NCBI RefSeq assembly: GCF_000472525.1
Contig: NZ_AWZT01000007.1
Span: 124,001-188,000, forward strand
Direction: 5' to 3'
From: Paraburkholderia dilworthii
GTDB taxonomy: Bacteria > Pseudomonadota > Gammaproteobacteria > Burkholderiales > Burkholderiaceae
Length of the DNA stretch: 64,000 bases
The translations under genes and the position numbers were made by a program. Numbering within the stretch: the first letter of the stretch is position 1; each line of letters opens with the position of its first letter. This document shows positions 8,643 to 18,122 of the stretch, in pieces. The notes under the pieces are model-generated. The model saw only the letters and a program-made list of their open reading frames with translations, did no database searches and had not been told where the DNA came from.

Positions 8643-8825
8643 CGTGGGCGTGAGTGCGAAACATTCGTGGACGGCGCAGATGCTTGCGCGGGCTTGCTGT
8701 GCTTGACTGCGCCGGCGACTGAGCAATTCGCGTGACAGCGTGCGTTGGCCATCCGGCTAGGGTCCGCTCGCCGCGCCGGCGGGTTAAACTCACGCCCTGA
8801 ACAGCTAACGCAAAAGACACCGAGG

Positions 8826-11513
8826 ATGGGCATTCAAACCGCAGCGGCCAGCGACGTCGCACAACATACGCCAATGATGCAGCAGTATTTGCGCATCAAG
8901 GCGGAGCATCCGGGCACGCTGGTGTTCTACCGGATGGGCGACTTCTACGAACTCTTTTTCGACGACGCGGAAAAAGCCGCGCGTCTGCTCGACCTCACGC
9001 TCACGCAGCGCGGAGCGTCGGCGGGCAATCCGATCAAGATGGCGGGTGTGCCGCATCATGCGGTCGAACAGTATCTGGCGAAACTTGTGAAGCTCGGCGA
9101 ATCCGTCGCGATTTGCGAGCAGATCGGCGACCCGGCAACGTCGAAGGGTCCGGTCGAGCGCAAGGTAGTGCGCGTCGTCACGCCGGGCACGCTCACAGAT
9201 GCTGCGCTCCTGTCCGACAAGAACGACGTCTTTCTGCTCGCCGTGTGCGTCGCGCACAATCGGCGCGGCGTCGCGACGAGCGTCGGGCTTGCGTGGCTGA
9301 ATCTCGCGAGCGGCGCATTGCGGCTCGCGGAAGCCGCCCCCGATCAGGTCGCCGCGGCGCTCGAACGGATCGATCCCGCGGAAATTCTGGTTGCCGACAC
9401 CGCTGCTGATTCGGCAAGCTGGACGCCGCCCACCGGCGCCCGCGCACTGACCCGCGTGCCCGCGTGGCATTTCGATGTCGCCTCGGGAACGCAGCGTCTG
9501 TGCGATCAACTCGAAGTGGCGGGTCTCGACGGCTTCGGCGCGCATTCGCTCACCTGCGCATGCGGCGCGGCCGGCGCGTTGCTGCTGTACGCGGCGGCCA
9601 CGCAAGGTCAGCAACTGCGGCACGTGCGCAGCCTGAAGGTCGAGTACGAATCGGAATATATCGGCCTCGACCCTGCCACGCGGCGCAACCTCGAAATTAC
9701 GCAGACGCTGCGCGGCACCGAGTCACCCACGCTGTGCTCATTGCTCGATACGTGCTGCACGACTATGGGCAGCCGTTTGCTGCGTCACTGGCTGCATCAT
9801 CCGCCGCGCGATCCGGCGCTCGCGCAGTCGCGTCAGCAGGCTATCGGCGCATTGCTCGAGGCGCCCGCGGGTGCGGACGTCGACTCGCTGCGCAGCGCGC
9901 TCAGGCATATTTCGGACATCGAGCGGATCACTGGCCGCCTCGCATTGCTGTCCGCGCGGCCTCGGGACCTGTCGAGCTTGCGCGATACCTTCATCGCGCT
10001 GCCCGAGCTTCGCGCGAAGCTGGCGGCTGTTTCATCGAATGCGGATTCGCTTGCGCGCATCGACGTGTCGCTCGAGCCGCCGCAAGCTTGCGTCGAACTG
10101 CTCACGCGCGCCATCGCGCCGGAGCCGGCCGCGATGGTGCGAGACGGCGGCGTGATTGCGCGCGGCTACGATGCGGAACTGGACGAACTCAGGGATATTT
10201 CGGAGAACTGCGGGCAATTCCTGATCGATCTCGAAACGCGTGAACGCGCGCGCACCGGCATCGGCAATCTGCGCGTCGAATACAACAAAGTGCACGGCTT
10301 CTATATCGAGGTCACGCGCGGCCAGACCGACAAGGTGCCGGACGACTACCGCCGCCGTCAGACGTTGAAGAACGCCGAGCGCTACATCACGCCGGAACTG
10401 AAGACGTTCGAAGACAAGGCGCTGTCCGCGCAGGAACGCGCGCTTGCCCGCGAGCGTTCGCTCTACGACGCGCTGTTGCAGGCACTGCTGCCGTTCATTG
10501 CCGATTGCCAGCGCGTCGCGTCGGCACTCGCGGAGCTCGATCTGCTCGCAGCTTTCGCCGAACGTGCCCGCGCACTCGACTGGGTCGCACCGAGCTTCTC
10601 GCCGAATGCAGGCATCGAAATCGAACAGGGCCGTCATCCGGTCGTCGAGGCACAGGTCCAGCAGTTCATTGCGAACGACTGTACGCTGACGCCCGAGCGC
10701 AAACTGCTGCTGATAACCGGCCCGAACATGGGCGGCAAGTCGACCTTCATGCGCCAGACGGCGCTGATCGCGCTGCTGGCCTACGTAGGCAGCTACGTGC
10801 CCGCACGGCGCGCGGCGTTCGGCCCGATCGACCGCATCTTCACGCGCATCGGCGCAGCAGACGATCTCGCAGGCGGGCGTTCGACGTTCATGGTCGAGAT
10901 GACGGAAGCCGCTGCCATCCTGAACGACGCTACGCCGCAAAGCCTCGTGCTGATGGATGAAATCGGCCGCGGCACGTCCACCTTCGACGGCCTCGCGCTC
11001 GCATGGGCCATCGCGCGGCATCTGCTTGCGCACAATGGCTGCCATACGCTTTTCGCAACGCACTACTTCGAACTCACGCAGTTGCCGGCCGAATTTCCAC
11101 AGGCGGCCAACGTGCATCTGTCGGCGGTCGAGCATGGACACGGCATTGTGTTCCTGCACGCCGTCAACGAAGGACCGGCGAATCAGAGCTACGGTTTGCA
11201 GGTCGCGCAGCTCGCCGGCGTGCCGAACGCGGTGATTCGCGCGGCGCGCAAGCATCTCGCCCATCTCGAACAGCAGTCGGCGGCGCAACCGGCTCCGCAA
11301 CTGGATCTGTTTGCCGCGCCGCCGCCGATGCTGCTCGAAGACACGGACGATGAACGCGCCACAGACAGCGATGCGCCTGCGGCATCTTCCGCAATGCAAG
11401 CGCTGGCCGAGCGTCTGCGTGGCATCGATCCAAACGATCTGCGGCCACGCGAAGCGCTCGACCTGTTGTATGAACTGCATGAGCTGGCCTCTGCGCCGGA
11501 TGCCGATCATTGA
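8826..11513 (+). CDS. mutS: DNA mismatch repair ATPase MutS
   Basis: MutS recognises mismatches and small loops and recruits MutL. The chosen ATG at 8826 gives 895 residues; 27 further open codons upstream lack support. The N-terminal mismatch-binding motif is present ([10 protein letters not shown], the Phe-x-Glu wedge). Connector, lever and clamp domains follow, then the ABC-type ATPase with Walker [10 protein letters not shown] near residue 632, Walker B/signature [12 protein letters not shown] near 711, and the ATHYFELT region. A helix-turn-helix dimerisation end (QLDLF...) and a C-terminal tail complete it. The exported-protein gene at 11500 overlaps its 3' end by 14 bases, so the two are translationally linked. 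Confidence 0.98.
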   Translation: MGIQTAAASDVAQHTPMMQQYLRIKAEHPGTLVFYRMGDFYELFFDDAEKAARLLDLTLTQRGASAGNPIKMAGVPHHAVEQYLAKLVKLGESVAICEQIGDPATSKGPVERKVVRVVTPGTLTDAALLSDKNDVFLLAVCVAHNRRGVATSVGLAWLNLASGALRLAEAAPDQVAAALERIDPAEILVADTAADSASWTPPTGARALTRVPAWHFDVASGTQRLCDQLEVAGLDGFGAHSLTCACGAAGALLLYAAATQGQQLRHVRSLKVEYESEYIGLDPATRRNLEITQTLRGTESPTLCSLLDTCCTTMGSRLLRHWLHHPPRDPALAQSRQQAIGALLEAPAGADVDSLRSALRHISDIERITGRLALLSARPRDLSSLRDTFIALPELRAKLAAVSSNADSLARIDVSLEPPQACVELLTRAIAPEPAAMVRDGGVIARGYDAELDELRDISENCGQFLIDLETRERARTGIGNLRVEYNKVHGFYIEVTRGQTDKVPDDYRRRQTLKNAERYITPELKTFEDKALSAQERALARERSLYDALLQALLPFIADCQRVASALAELDLLAAFAERARALDWVAPSFSPNAGIEIEQGRHPVVEAQVQQFIANDCTLTPERKLLLITGPNMGGKSTFMRQTALIALLAYVGSYVPARRAAFGPIDRIFTRIGAADDLAGGRSTFMVEMTEAAAILNDATPQSLVLMDEIGRGTSTFDGLALAWAIARHLLAHNGCHTLFATHYFELTQLPAEFPQAANVHLSAVEHGHGIVFLHAVNEGPANQSYGLQVAQLAGVPNAVIRAARKHLAHLEQQSAAQPAPQLDLFAAPPPMLLEDTDDERATDSDAPAASSAMQALAERLRGIDPNDLRPREALDLLYELHELASAPDADH

Positions 11514-12921
11514 CGCACGCAGCCTTGTGCAGCGGCCGCGCCGATTCCGCGCGGCACTGGTCATTGCCTCGACACTAGCATGCGGCCGCGGGTGCGTTGC
11601 CGCGACTTTCGCATCGGCGTTTGCTTTCGCGTTTGTTTTCGCTTCTGCTTTTTTTCTGCCGGCAACCGCGGCATATGCGGAAGCGCCGAACTATAGCTTC
11701 GCGGTCATCGCGAATACCATGCAAAGCCCCGCCGACGAAGCGTCGACGCAGCGGCTGATCGATGCCATCGGCCGGGAGCGCGGCGTGTCGTTCATCGTCT
11801 ACGACGGCAATCTCAAAGGCCCGAAAGAAGCGTGCCGCGATGCGCTGTACGAACGGCGCCACGCGCTCTTCGAAACGTCGCGGCCCGCGCTGTTTTTCAT
11901 CCCCGGCCAGCACGACTGGATCGATTGCGCGAGCGCCCAGGCCGGCGGTTTCGATCCAGTCGAACGGCTTGACCTGCTACGCCAGACGCTGTTTAGCGAC
12001 GCTAACTCGATGGGCCAGAACCCGATTGCGTTGACACGCGAGAGCGAGGTGTCGCGCTTTCGTCCGTATCGGGAGAATGTGCGTTGGCAACTGGGAGACA
12101 CCGTGTTCGTCGGCCTGAACGCGCCCAGTCCGAACAATCACTATCTGACTGCGGGCGGGCGCAACGGCGAGTTCGAAGACCGCGTGATCGCCAATGCATT
12201 CTGGCTCGAACACGCCGGCGAATTTGCGAAGCGCCGCGACGCACGCGCAATCGTCGTGTTCATTCAGGGCGATCCCGATCCTGAGCGCTATGAACGGCCC
12301 GAACGTTTTGCGTGGCTGCGCTTCGGACGCAATCCGCGCCGCGATGGATTCCTCGAGTTCAAGCGCAGCCTCGTGAAGCTCGCTCAGATCTTTCCTGGAC
12401 CGGTGCTCGTCATCCATTCCGACGACGAACGCGCAAGCGCCGGCTTTGTGATCGATCAGCCGCTACGCAACGACAAGGGGAATCTGGTGACGAACCTCAC
12501 GCGTGTCGCGCTTGCACCGCATGATCGTCTTAACCAGTGGATTCAGATAGAAGCGGATTTCGGCAAAAAACCGCCGTTTCGCGTGACCGTGCGCGATGTA
12601 CCGCGGCACATGCCGATGCCTACGGCACAGCCTCCGTTGCTGCGGGAGGAGCCCGCCGCTTCGATGCCGGCCGTGCCGTCGCTCGGGCCCGCGTCAGACT
12701 TGCCGCCGCTCTTTCAGACGCCCGGCCAGCCACAACCCGACTCGCAGCAACTCGACCCGTTACCGCACATTCCAGCCGACCAAGGCGGCGGCGGATACGG
12801 ACCCGCTACGTCGATTCCGCCTGCGCAGACAATGCCCTCCGCGCAGCCGCACATGCCGGGGGCCTCGGGCGCTTCAGGCGCTCCCGGCGGCCCCGCAAGC
12901 TCAGTGCAGCGTGGGCCCTGA
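11500..12921 (+). CDS. Exported protein with a degenerate metallophosphoesterase-like domain
   Basis: The protein has 473 residues from the ATG at 11500, overlapping mutS by 14 bases. A basic N-terminus and a Phe/Ala-rich hydrophobic stretch end in ATAAYA, a probable signal peptidase site near residue 60. The next ~270 residues follow the layout of calcineurin-like phosphoesterases. However, the metal-ligand positions appear changed: IANTMQ where D-x-H/Q is expected, YDGNLKG where GD is expected, PGQHDWIDC where GN/GDNE is expected, and FIQGDPD near the last motif. From about residue 370 the tail is Pro/Gln/Gly-rich and low-complexity. It is probably periplasmic. The catalytic state and substrate are unknown. 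Confidence 0.7.
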   Translation: MPIIDARSLVQRPRRFRAALVIASTLACGRGCVAATFASAFAFAFVFASAFFLPATAAYAEAPNYSFAVIANTMQSPADEASTQRLIDAIGRERGVSFIVYDGNLKGPKEACRDALYERRHALFETSRPALFFIPGQHDWIDCASAQAGGFDPVERLDLLRQTLFSDANSMGQNPIALTRESEVSRFRPYRENVRWQLGDTVFVGLNAPSPNNHYLTAGGRNGEFEDRVIANAFWLEHAGEFAKRRDARAIVVFIQGDPDPERYERPERFAWLRFGRNPRRDGFLEFKRSLVKLAQIFPGPVLVIHSDDERASAGFVIDQPLRNDKGNLVTNLTRVALAPHDRLNQWIQIEADFGKKPPFRVTVRDVPRHMPMPTAQPPLLREEPAASMPAVPSLGPASDLPPLFQTPGQPQPDSQQLDPLPHIPADQGGGGYGPATSIPPAQTMPSAQPHMPGASGASGAPGGPASSVQRGP

Positions 12922-13446
12922 CTTGCCGCTGTCGTCGTCGGCCTCGTCGTCTTCGTCGAGGACTTCCAGGCCGTCCGCACCATGCGCGTGCTCGTGCTGG
13001 ATTTCGTCTTCGGTAGCCGGACGTACGTCTTTCACCGTCAACGCGAAACGCAGCGCCATGCCGGCGAGCGGATGATTGCCGTCGAGCACGACTTTGTCTT
13101 CCGCGACGTCGGTCACCACGTAGACGAGCGAATCGAGATCCTCGTCGCCTTCTTCCGGCGTGCCTTCGAACTGCATGCCGACTTCGAGCGGTTCCGGAAA
13201 GCGATTACGCGGCTCGATCTTCACGAGGTCCGGATCGTACTCACCGAATGCATCTTGCGGCTCCAGCTGGATCTGGGTCTCGAAGCCGGCCTCGTGGCCG
13301 TCGAGCTCTTCCTCGATCTTGGGGAACGTGCCATCATAGCCGCCGTGCAGATAGACCATCGGCTCGTCGCTCTCTTCAATCAGATTGCCCTGCGCATCCG
13401 ACAGCTTATAAGCGACCGACACGACGGTGTTCTTTGCGATTTTCAT
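12901..13446 (-). CDS. slyD: SlyD-type FKBP peptidyl-prolyl cis-trans isomerase
   Basis: This is a 181-residue cytoplasmic FKBP-type isomerase with chaperone activity. From the ATG at 13446 it begins MKIAKNTVVSVAYKLSDAQG, has the inserted-flap region (QIQLEPQDAFGEYDPDLV) and the conserved NHPLAGMALRFALTVKDVR ending. The C-terminal tail is acidic (EDDEADDDSG) and has few histidines and no cysteine cluster. The nickel-binding tail of E. coli SlyD is therefore absent. GGAGA seven bases upstream is a good ribosome site, and TATAAT lies at 13471-13476. Its 3' end overlaps the convergent gene by 21 bases, and its start is only 32 bases from the divergent cupin gene. Confidence 0.9.
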   Translation of the reverse strand: MKIAKNTVVSVAYKLSDAQGNLIEESDEPMVYLHGGYDGTFPKIEEELDGHEAGFETQIQLEPQDAFGEYDPDLVKIEPRNRFPEPLEVGMQFEGTPEEGDEDLDSLVYVVTDVAEDKVVLDGNHPLAGMALRFALTVKDVRPATEDEIQHEHAHGADGLEVLDEDDEADDDSGKSGPTLH

Positions 13447-13470
13447 TCGATTCTCCAGAATACAACTCAC

Positions 13471-13476
13471 ATTATA
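13471..13476 (-). promoter_or_regulatory. Consensus -10 (TATAAT) of slyD, next to the divergent cupin start
   Basis: The minus strand reads TATAAT 24 bases before the slyD ATG. The divergent cupin ATG starts at 13479, just upstream of this box. The slyD -35 region therefore lies within the cupin coding sequence. No consensus -35 is visible there. Confidence 0.6.
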
Positions 13477-13478
13477 CG

Positions 13479-14729
13479 ATGCCCAAGCGGCCCACTGACC
13501 ACCCGGCCGAAGCAGCTTCGGCACGCAATTCCTCGTCGGCTAAAAAGCCGGCTTCCGCGATTCTTCCGCCCTCGCCCGACACGCCCACACCACTGCTCGG
13601 CAACCTCACGCCGTCACAATTCATGCGCCGCTACTGGCAGAAAAAGCCGTTGTTGATCCGCCAGGCGATTCCCAATGTCGAGTCGCCGCTCTCGCGCGAC
13701 GAGTTCTTCGAACTGGCGGACCAGGATGAAGTCGAGGCGCGGCTCATCACGCACTTCCGCAATAAATGGCAACTGCAGCATGGACCGTTCGCGCCAGACG
13801 AACTGCCGTCGCTCAAGCAGCGCGCGTGGACCCTGCTAGTGCAAGGCGTAGATCTCCACGACGACCGCGCGCGCGCCCTGCTCGACCGCTTCCGCTTCGT
13901 GCCGGACGCGCGTCTGGACGATCTGATGATCTCGTATGCCACCGACGGCGGCGGCGTCGGCCCGCACTTCGATTCCTACGATGTGTTTCTTTTGCAAGTA
14001 AAAGGCAAGCGAAGGTGGCGCATCAGTGCGCAGAAAGATCTGACGCTGCAAGCCGGCCTGCCGTTGAAAGTTTTACAGAACTTTGAGGCAGAGCAAGAGT
14101 GGGTGCTGGAGCCCGGCGACATGCTGTATCTACCACCGCATATCGCGCACGACGGCGTAGCCGAAGGCGAATGCATGACCTGCTCGATCGGTTTTCGCGC
14201 ACCGTCGGCGGGCGAGCTAACGGCCCAGTTCCTTTACCATCTGGCCGAACGTCGCGAGGAGAATATTCCTGCAGGCGCGCTTTACCGCGATCCTCAACAG
14301 CCTGCCGTAGACCGGCCCGCCGAACTGCCGGCAGCGCTGGTCGAACGGGTTGGCGCAATCCTTGCTGGAATCAGCTGGAATGAGCAGGACATTGCGTCGT
14401 TCCTTGGCACGTACCTCAGCGAACCCAAGCCGAGCGTCGTCTTCGATCCGCCGCAAAGGCCGCTCAACGAAGCGCGTTTCATCAGTCAGGCATCAACGTT
14501 AGGTGTGCGACTGGACCGCAAGACCAATTTGTTGTACAACCGCCGTTTTTTCTTCGTAAATGGAGAGAAAACCCCGTTCGACGGCGCGAAAAAATGGTTG
14601 TTTGATCTCGCCGATCACCGCTGTCTGAGTGCGAAACGCTTTGTAACACTCTCACACGATTCGTCGGTGACAGCACGGCTGCACGAGTGGTATTGTGCGG
14701 GCTGGATACGGATGGGCGAGCTTGCCTAG
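13479..14729 (+). CDS. JmjC/cupin 2-oxoglutarate oxygenase, ribosomal protein hydroxylase-like
   Basis: The protein has 416 residues from ATG 13479. After a low-complexity N-terminus (1-40), the YcfD/RoxA-type core begins at LLGNLTPSQFMRRYWQKKPLLI. The iron-binding triad is visible as HFD (H163, D165) in VGPHFDSYDVFLLQ and H224 in PPHIAHDG. A C-terminal dimerisation and winged-helix region follows. E. coli YcfD hydroxylates an arginine of ribosomal protein L16; I infer a similar role, but the target is not shown by sequence. No ribosome-binding site precedes the ATG, and the upstream gap is only 32 bases to slyD. The mRNA may therefore be nearly leaderless or the start may be further downstream, for example at MRRYWQKK. 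Confidence 0.85.
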   Translation: MPKRPTDHPAEAASARNSSSAKKPASAILPPSPDTPTPLLGNLTPSQFMRRYWQKKPLLIRQAIPNVESPLSRDEFFELADQDEVEARLITHFRNKWQLQHGPFAPDELPSLKQRAWTLLVQGVDLHDDRARALLDRFRFVPDARLDDLMISYATDGGGVGPHFDSYDVFLLQVKGKRRWRISAQKDLTLQAGLPLKVLQNFEAEQEWVLEPGDMLYLPPHIAHDGVAEGECMTCSIGFRAPSAGELTAQFLYHLAERREENIPAGALYRDPQQPAVDRPAELPAALVERVGAILAGISWNEQDIASFLGTYLSEPKPSVVFDPPQRPLNEARFISQASTLGVRLDRKTNLLYNRRFFFVNGEKTPFDGAKKWLFDLADHRCLSAKRFVTLSHDSSVTARLHEWYCAGWIRMGELA

Positions 14730-14823
14730 CCTCGCGTGTCTGTTATACACAGTACATTGAAATTTTGTATGAGAAAGACAACGTATTGACCCCGGATTTA
14801 TGGATTGTCAGTACGAAAGTGCA

Positions 14824-14829
14824 TATAAT
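14824..14829 (+). promoter_or_regulatory. Consensus -10 (TATAAT) upstream of the small lipoprotein gene
   Basis: A perfect TATAAT in an AT-rich patch (14750-14830) that contrasts with the GC-rich surroundings. A TTGTCA lies only 13 bases upstream, and the 17-base position holds TGGATT, so the -35 is weak. The leader to the ATG at 14963 would be about 125 bases. Confidence 0.5.
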
Positions 14830-14962
14830 TTCCGCCCAAGCCGTAGGGAAGATTCCTGCTCGTGAAAAGAGCGTCTCCACCAGCGGCCCAGGTCGGTGTT
14901 GGAGCACATTACCGGTATTATTTTGCGCTGTTGCTTACCTTTAACCATAAAAGGACGTGATC

Positions 14963-15223
14963 ATGAAGAAATCCCTCCTCGTAGCATCCCTGTTGGCAGC
15001 TGTGGCACTGGCTGCATGCAACAAGAGCAACGACCAAGCCGCGGCCCCGGCTAGCGACGCAGCTGCCGCTTCGGCACCGGCTGCAGCAGCTTCGGATTCG
15101 GCTACTGCTGCTTCGGGTGCGGCTGCTGCTGCGAGCGACGCTGCTGCTTCGGCTACGACCGCTGCTTCGGACGCAGGCGCTGCTGCTTCGGCTGCTGCTC
15201 CGGCTTCGGGCGCAAGCCAGTAA
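14963..15223 (+). CDS. Small Ala/Ser-rich lipoprotein
   Basis: The protein has 86 residues from the ATG at 14963, which has a good AAAAGGA ribosome site; a GTG two codons upstream is a poorer choice. A lipoprotein signal peptide MKKSLLVASLLAAVALAAC ends in the lipobox LAAC, with the modified cysteine at residue 19. An Asn/Lys/Ser/Asp spacer is followed by about 60 residues of almost only Ala, Ser, Asp, Thr, Gly and Pro. No fold is recognisable. It has its own promoter-like box and is followed by a strong terminator, so it is probably monocistronic and well expressed. Function unknown; an outer-membrane or cell-wall spacer protein is conceivable. Confidence 0.8.
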   Translation: MKKSLLVASLLAAVALAACNKSNDQAAAPASDAAAASAPAAAASDSATAASGAAAAASDAAASATTAASDAGAAASAAAPASGASQ

Positions 15224-15260
15224 GCTGTCGCGTAGGGTTCGCCTTCGGGCGGAAACTGCA

Positions 15261-15285
15261 TCGGGAAATCAACTTGATTTCCCGA
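15261..15285 (+). other. Perfect hairpin in the lipoprotein 3' region
   Basis: TCGGGAAATC and GATTTCCCGA form a 10-bp stem with an AACTT loop, 37 bases after the lipoprotein stop and just before the terminator. There is no T tract, so it is not a terminator itself. It could protect the mRNA 3' end. Confidence 0.55.
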
Positions 15286-15298
15286 GTGGTAAAACAGA

Positions 15299-15328
15299 AC
15301 GCCACGGACTCAGGTCCGTGGCGTTTTG
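15299..15328 (+). terminator. Strong intrinsic terminator after the small lipoprotein gene
   Basis: ACGCCACGGAC and GTCCGTGGCGT form a perfect 11-bp stem with a TCAG loop followed by TTTTG. It separates the lipoprotein gene from the convergent DinG-like helicase gene. Confidence 0.88.
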
Positions 15329-15401
15329 TCATTCAAGCGCCGCTTTTGCAACCGTATCAATGAAACGAAAGCCGGCCATTGACGTGGCGATTGAGACGCC
15401 A

Positions 15402-17684
15402 CTATTGAGCGGCCTCCGCGTTCTCTTCGAAAAACTCGCGCACCACCTCGATTTCACGTGTGCGCTTGAACGGCGGCAAGCTCTGCCAGATCCGGCGTCC
15501 ATAAGGTTTGTCAACGAGACGCGTGTCGCAGATCATCAGAACGCCGCGATCCGTTTCCGCGCGAATCAGTCGGCCCGCGCCCTGCTTCAGCGTAATGACA
15601 GCCTGCGGCAGTTGATGAACCGCAAACGGGCTCAGACCTTTCTTCGTCAGCGCGTCGAGACGCGCTGACAGCACCGGATCGTCAGGCGGGGCGAAAGGCA
15701 GCTTGTCGATGACGACGAGCGACAACGCGTCGCCGCGCACATCGACGCCTTCCCAGAAACTCTGACTGCCCACCAGAATCGCGTTGCCATAAGAGCGGAA
15801 CCGATCGAGCAATTCCGTGCGGCTTGCATCGCCCTGCACGAGCAGCGGATAGTTCCAGCCGCGCGCTTCAATCACGTCGCGTAGTTTGGCGGAGATGCGG
15901 TCCACGGCGCGCAACGTCGTGCACAACATGAACACGCCGCCACCGGACGCTTCGATTGCTGGCAGCGCGGCGTCGAACACAGCGTCGGTGAACATCGGCG
16001 ACGACGGCTGCGGCAAATTGCGCGGCACATACAGAAGCCCTTGCGACGGATAGTCGAACGGACTCGGCAGCGTCATCGAACGCTTTGCGTTCAGGCCCAT
16101 TTGCGCAGCGTAGTGCGTGAAGTCGCCGCGCACCGACAAGGTGGCCGATGTAAAGATCCACGCCCGCGGCACGCCGGCGCGCTGCTTGGCAAAGATCGGC
16201 GCGACCGAGAGCGGCGTCTCATGCAACTGCACGGTATGCGCGAACACTTCGATCCAGCGCACCTTCTCGTTGGGATCGGCGCGCTCATTGCGGCCCTCAG
16301 CGGAGCCGCTCTGAGCCGCATCGACCGCCTGACGCTCGAGCTCGGTAGGTGGAGTCGTCCAGCCGGCAAGCACGCCTTGCAACTCGCGAGCGCGGCGCAG
16401 ACATGCGCCGATCGACTCGGCGCGTTCGGCTTGCGACGCAAGCGCGGATGTCAGCGCGTCGAGTTCGGTTTCGAGCGCTTCGAGTGCCGAGAACAACGGG
16501 TGATCGTCCGGCAACTGACCGATCGATAAACGCACCGAGTCTTCCTTGAACGCGAGCCGCACGTCGCGCGCGGCGCGTTCCAGCGTGGAGCCGAGCTTGA
16601 CCCAGTCGACCGCGTCGCGAGCATGGCCCAAACCCTCGGCAACGGAATCGCGTGCGAGCTCGAGAAACTGCGCGGTGGAAAGCGTCTCGCCGAAAAAGAG
16701 CGTGGCAGTCTCGGGAAGCTGATGCGCTTCGTCGAAGATGACCGTGTTGGCCGTGGGCAGCAGTTCCGCCATGCCGGTGTCGCGCAACATGATGTCGGCG
16801 AAAAAGAGATGGTGATTGACCACCACGATGTCGGCCTGCTGCGCCTCGCGGCGCGCCTGCATCACGAAGCAGTCCTTGTAATGCGGACACTCCTGGCCGA
16901 GGCAGTTGTCGCGCGTGGACGTGACCATCGACCACACCGCAGCAGTTTCCGGCACGCTTGCGAGTTCGGCCTTGTCGCCCGTGCGCGTGATCTTTGCGAA
17001 CCGAACGATGTCCTGCAGATACGAGGTTTCCTGGCGCGACGGCAAGCGGCCGTTATCGGCCGTGCGCTGCAGGTAGTAGTGACACAGATAGTTCGCGCGG
17101 CCCTTGAGCATGGCGACCGACACGGGCACCGCAAGCGCGTCGCGCACGGTCGGAATATCGCGCTGAAAGAGCTGGTCCTGCAGGTGCTTGGTGCCAGTCG
17201 AAACGATCACCTTGCCGCCCCACAGCATGGCCGGCACCAGATACGCATAGGTCTTGCCGGTGCCAGTGCCCGCCTCGACGATCAGCGTGTTCTCGCCGCC
17301 ATCCAGGCCCTGCGCTTCGTCGGCTTCTGCTGTTTCCACTGCGGCATCGGCGCCAGCAGTTTGCAGGCGCCGCGCCGGACGCTTGTGCGCCTCGAACATC
17401 GCGGGCTCGGGCATCGCTCGGCCCGACGCTTCCATTGCGGCTGCGACGGCGCGCGACATTTCGATCTGCGACGCACGCGAGCGGTAGCCGTCGATCTGCC
17501 TGGCCAGCAAACCGTTGTCGGCGAAGATTTCGTTGAGCTCAGCGGCGCGGCTCGGATTGAGCGACGCACTCAGCGCAGACGCGGCGGGACGCGGCGCGGG
17601 TGTGCCGGTTTGTGAGGCGTCGTCGGCGGCCGTCGCGCGTCGTGAAGTTTCAAGCGGTGAATTCAAGGCAAGCGTTTCCTGCAA
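15402..17684 (-). CDS. DinG/YoaA-family ATP-dependent DNA helicase (XPD-like, Fe-S)
   Basis: This superfamily 2 5'-3' helicase has about 760 residues. Walker A is EAGTGTGKT (137-145). Four cysteines of the XPD-type iron-sulfur cluster are at 201, 261, 266 and 272 (CHYY, CLGQEC, KDC). The DEAH box is at 318-321, and the C-terminal RecA domain includes SFWEGVDVRGD and QGAGRLIR. The first codon is TTG at 17684; no ATG or GTG lies between it and the preceding gene. A stretch of about 45 residues (84-131, rich in Ala and Glu) separates the Q-motif region (YRSRASQIEMS) from Walker A and looks inserted. It lies 46 bases downstream of a DUF465 gene. Confidence 0.9.
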   Translation of the reverse strand: MQETLALNSPLETSRRATAADDASQTGTPAPRPAASALSASLNPSRAAELNEIFADNGLLARQIDGYRSRASQIEMSRAVAAAMEASGRAMPEPAMFEAHKRPARRLQTAGADAAVETAEADEAQGLDGGENTLIVEAGTGTGKTYAYLVPAMLWGGKVIVSTGTKHLQDQLFQRDIPTVRDALAVPVSVAMLKGRANYLCHYYLQRTADNGRLPSRQETSYLQDIVRFAKITRTGDKAELASVPETAAVWSMVTSTRDNCLGQECPHYKDCFVMQARREAQQADIVVVNHHLFFADIMLRDTGMAELLPTANTVIFDEAHQLPETATLFFGETLSTAQFLELARDSVAEGLGHARDAVDWVKLGSTLERAARDVRLAFKEDSVRLSIGQLPDDHPLFSALEALETELDALTSALASQAERAESIGACLRRARELQGVLAGWTTPPTELERQAVDAAQSGSAEGRNERADPNEKVRWIEVFAHTVQLHETPLSVAPIFAKQRAGVPRAWIFTSATLSVRGDFTHYAAQMGLNAKRSMTLPSPFDYPSQGLLYVPRNLPQPSSPMFTDAVFDAALPAIEASGGGVFMLCTTLRAVDRISAKLRDVIEARGWNYPLLVQGDASRTELLDRFRSYGNAILVGSQSFWEGVDVRGDALSLVVIDKLPFAPPDDPVLSARLDALTKKGLSPFAVHQLPQAVITLKQGAGRLIRAETDRGVLMICDTRLVDKPYGRRIWQSLPPFKRTREIEVVREFFEENAEAAQ

Positions 17685-17730
17685 AATCCGGCTCGCGCAG
17701 CGCGCGCCCAGCGCCTGCCAGGCCGCGAAC

Positions 17731-17949
17731 TCAGGCGCGTACGTCCGGTTCGAGCTGCAATTGCAGCAAGATGATGGTGTCCTTGACCTTGAGTTTGCGC
17801 TTTTTCAGGCGCTGCAACTCGAAGTCGTCGATGCCGGACTCATCCGACATTCGATCGATCAAGCGGTCGAGCCCACTGTGCTCCGATTCCAGTTGCAGAA
17901 TCCGGTCGCGAAGTGTGTCCGCGTTGATGACGTGATGTTGATCGCGCAT
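17731..17949 (-). CDS. DUF465 (YdcH-like) small helical protein
   Basis: This 72-residue protein begins MRDQHHVINADTLRDRILQL. A long charged helical region ends in LKKRKLKVKDTIILL, the hallmark of the DUF465/YdcH family. Such proteins are short coiled-coil hairpins of unknown function. It starts with an ATG preceded by GGAGGCGAGC, a good ribosome site, and is followed by the helicase gene on the same strand. The co-orientation suggests an operon. Confidence 0.85.
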   Translation of the reverse strand: MRDQHHVINADTLRDRILQLESEHSGLDRLIDRMSDESGIDDFELQRLKKRKLKVKDTIILLQLQLEPDVRA

Positions 17950-18122
17950 GCTCGCCTCCGCTCGACTGTTGCGTGGGCTGCATGTTCGCCATGTTCAGCC
18001 CGTTGCCTGAGGTTGCTGTCCGGCTCAAAACGCGCTACGACTGTCTGCACCACTGCGTGCACTACTTGAGATACTACAACCGCGCAGGCGCCCGCCACAC
18101 GAGCGCAACGCCGCGCGCGGGC

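Noticed and set aside
10032..11564. 510-codon minus-strand open frame opposite mutS
   Set aside because: It is antisense to the MutS ATPase domain and shows no recognisable motif.
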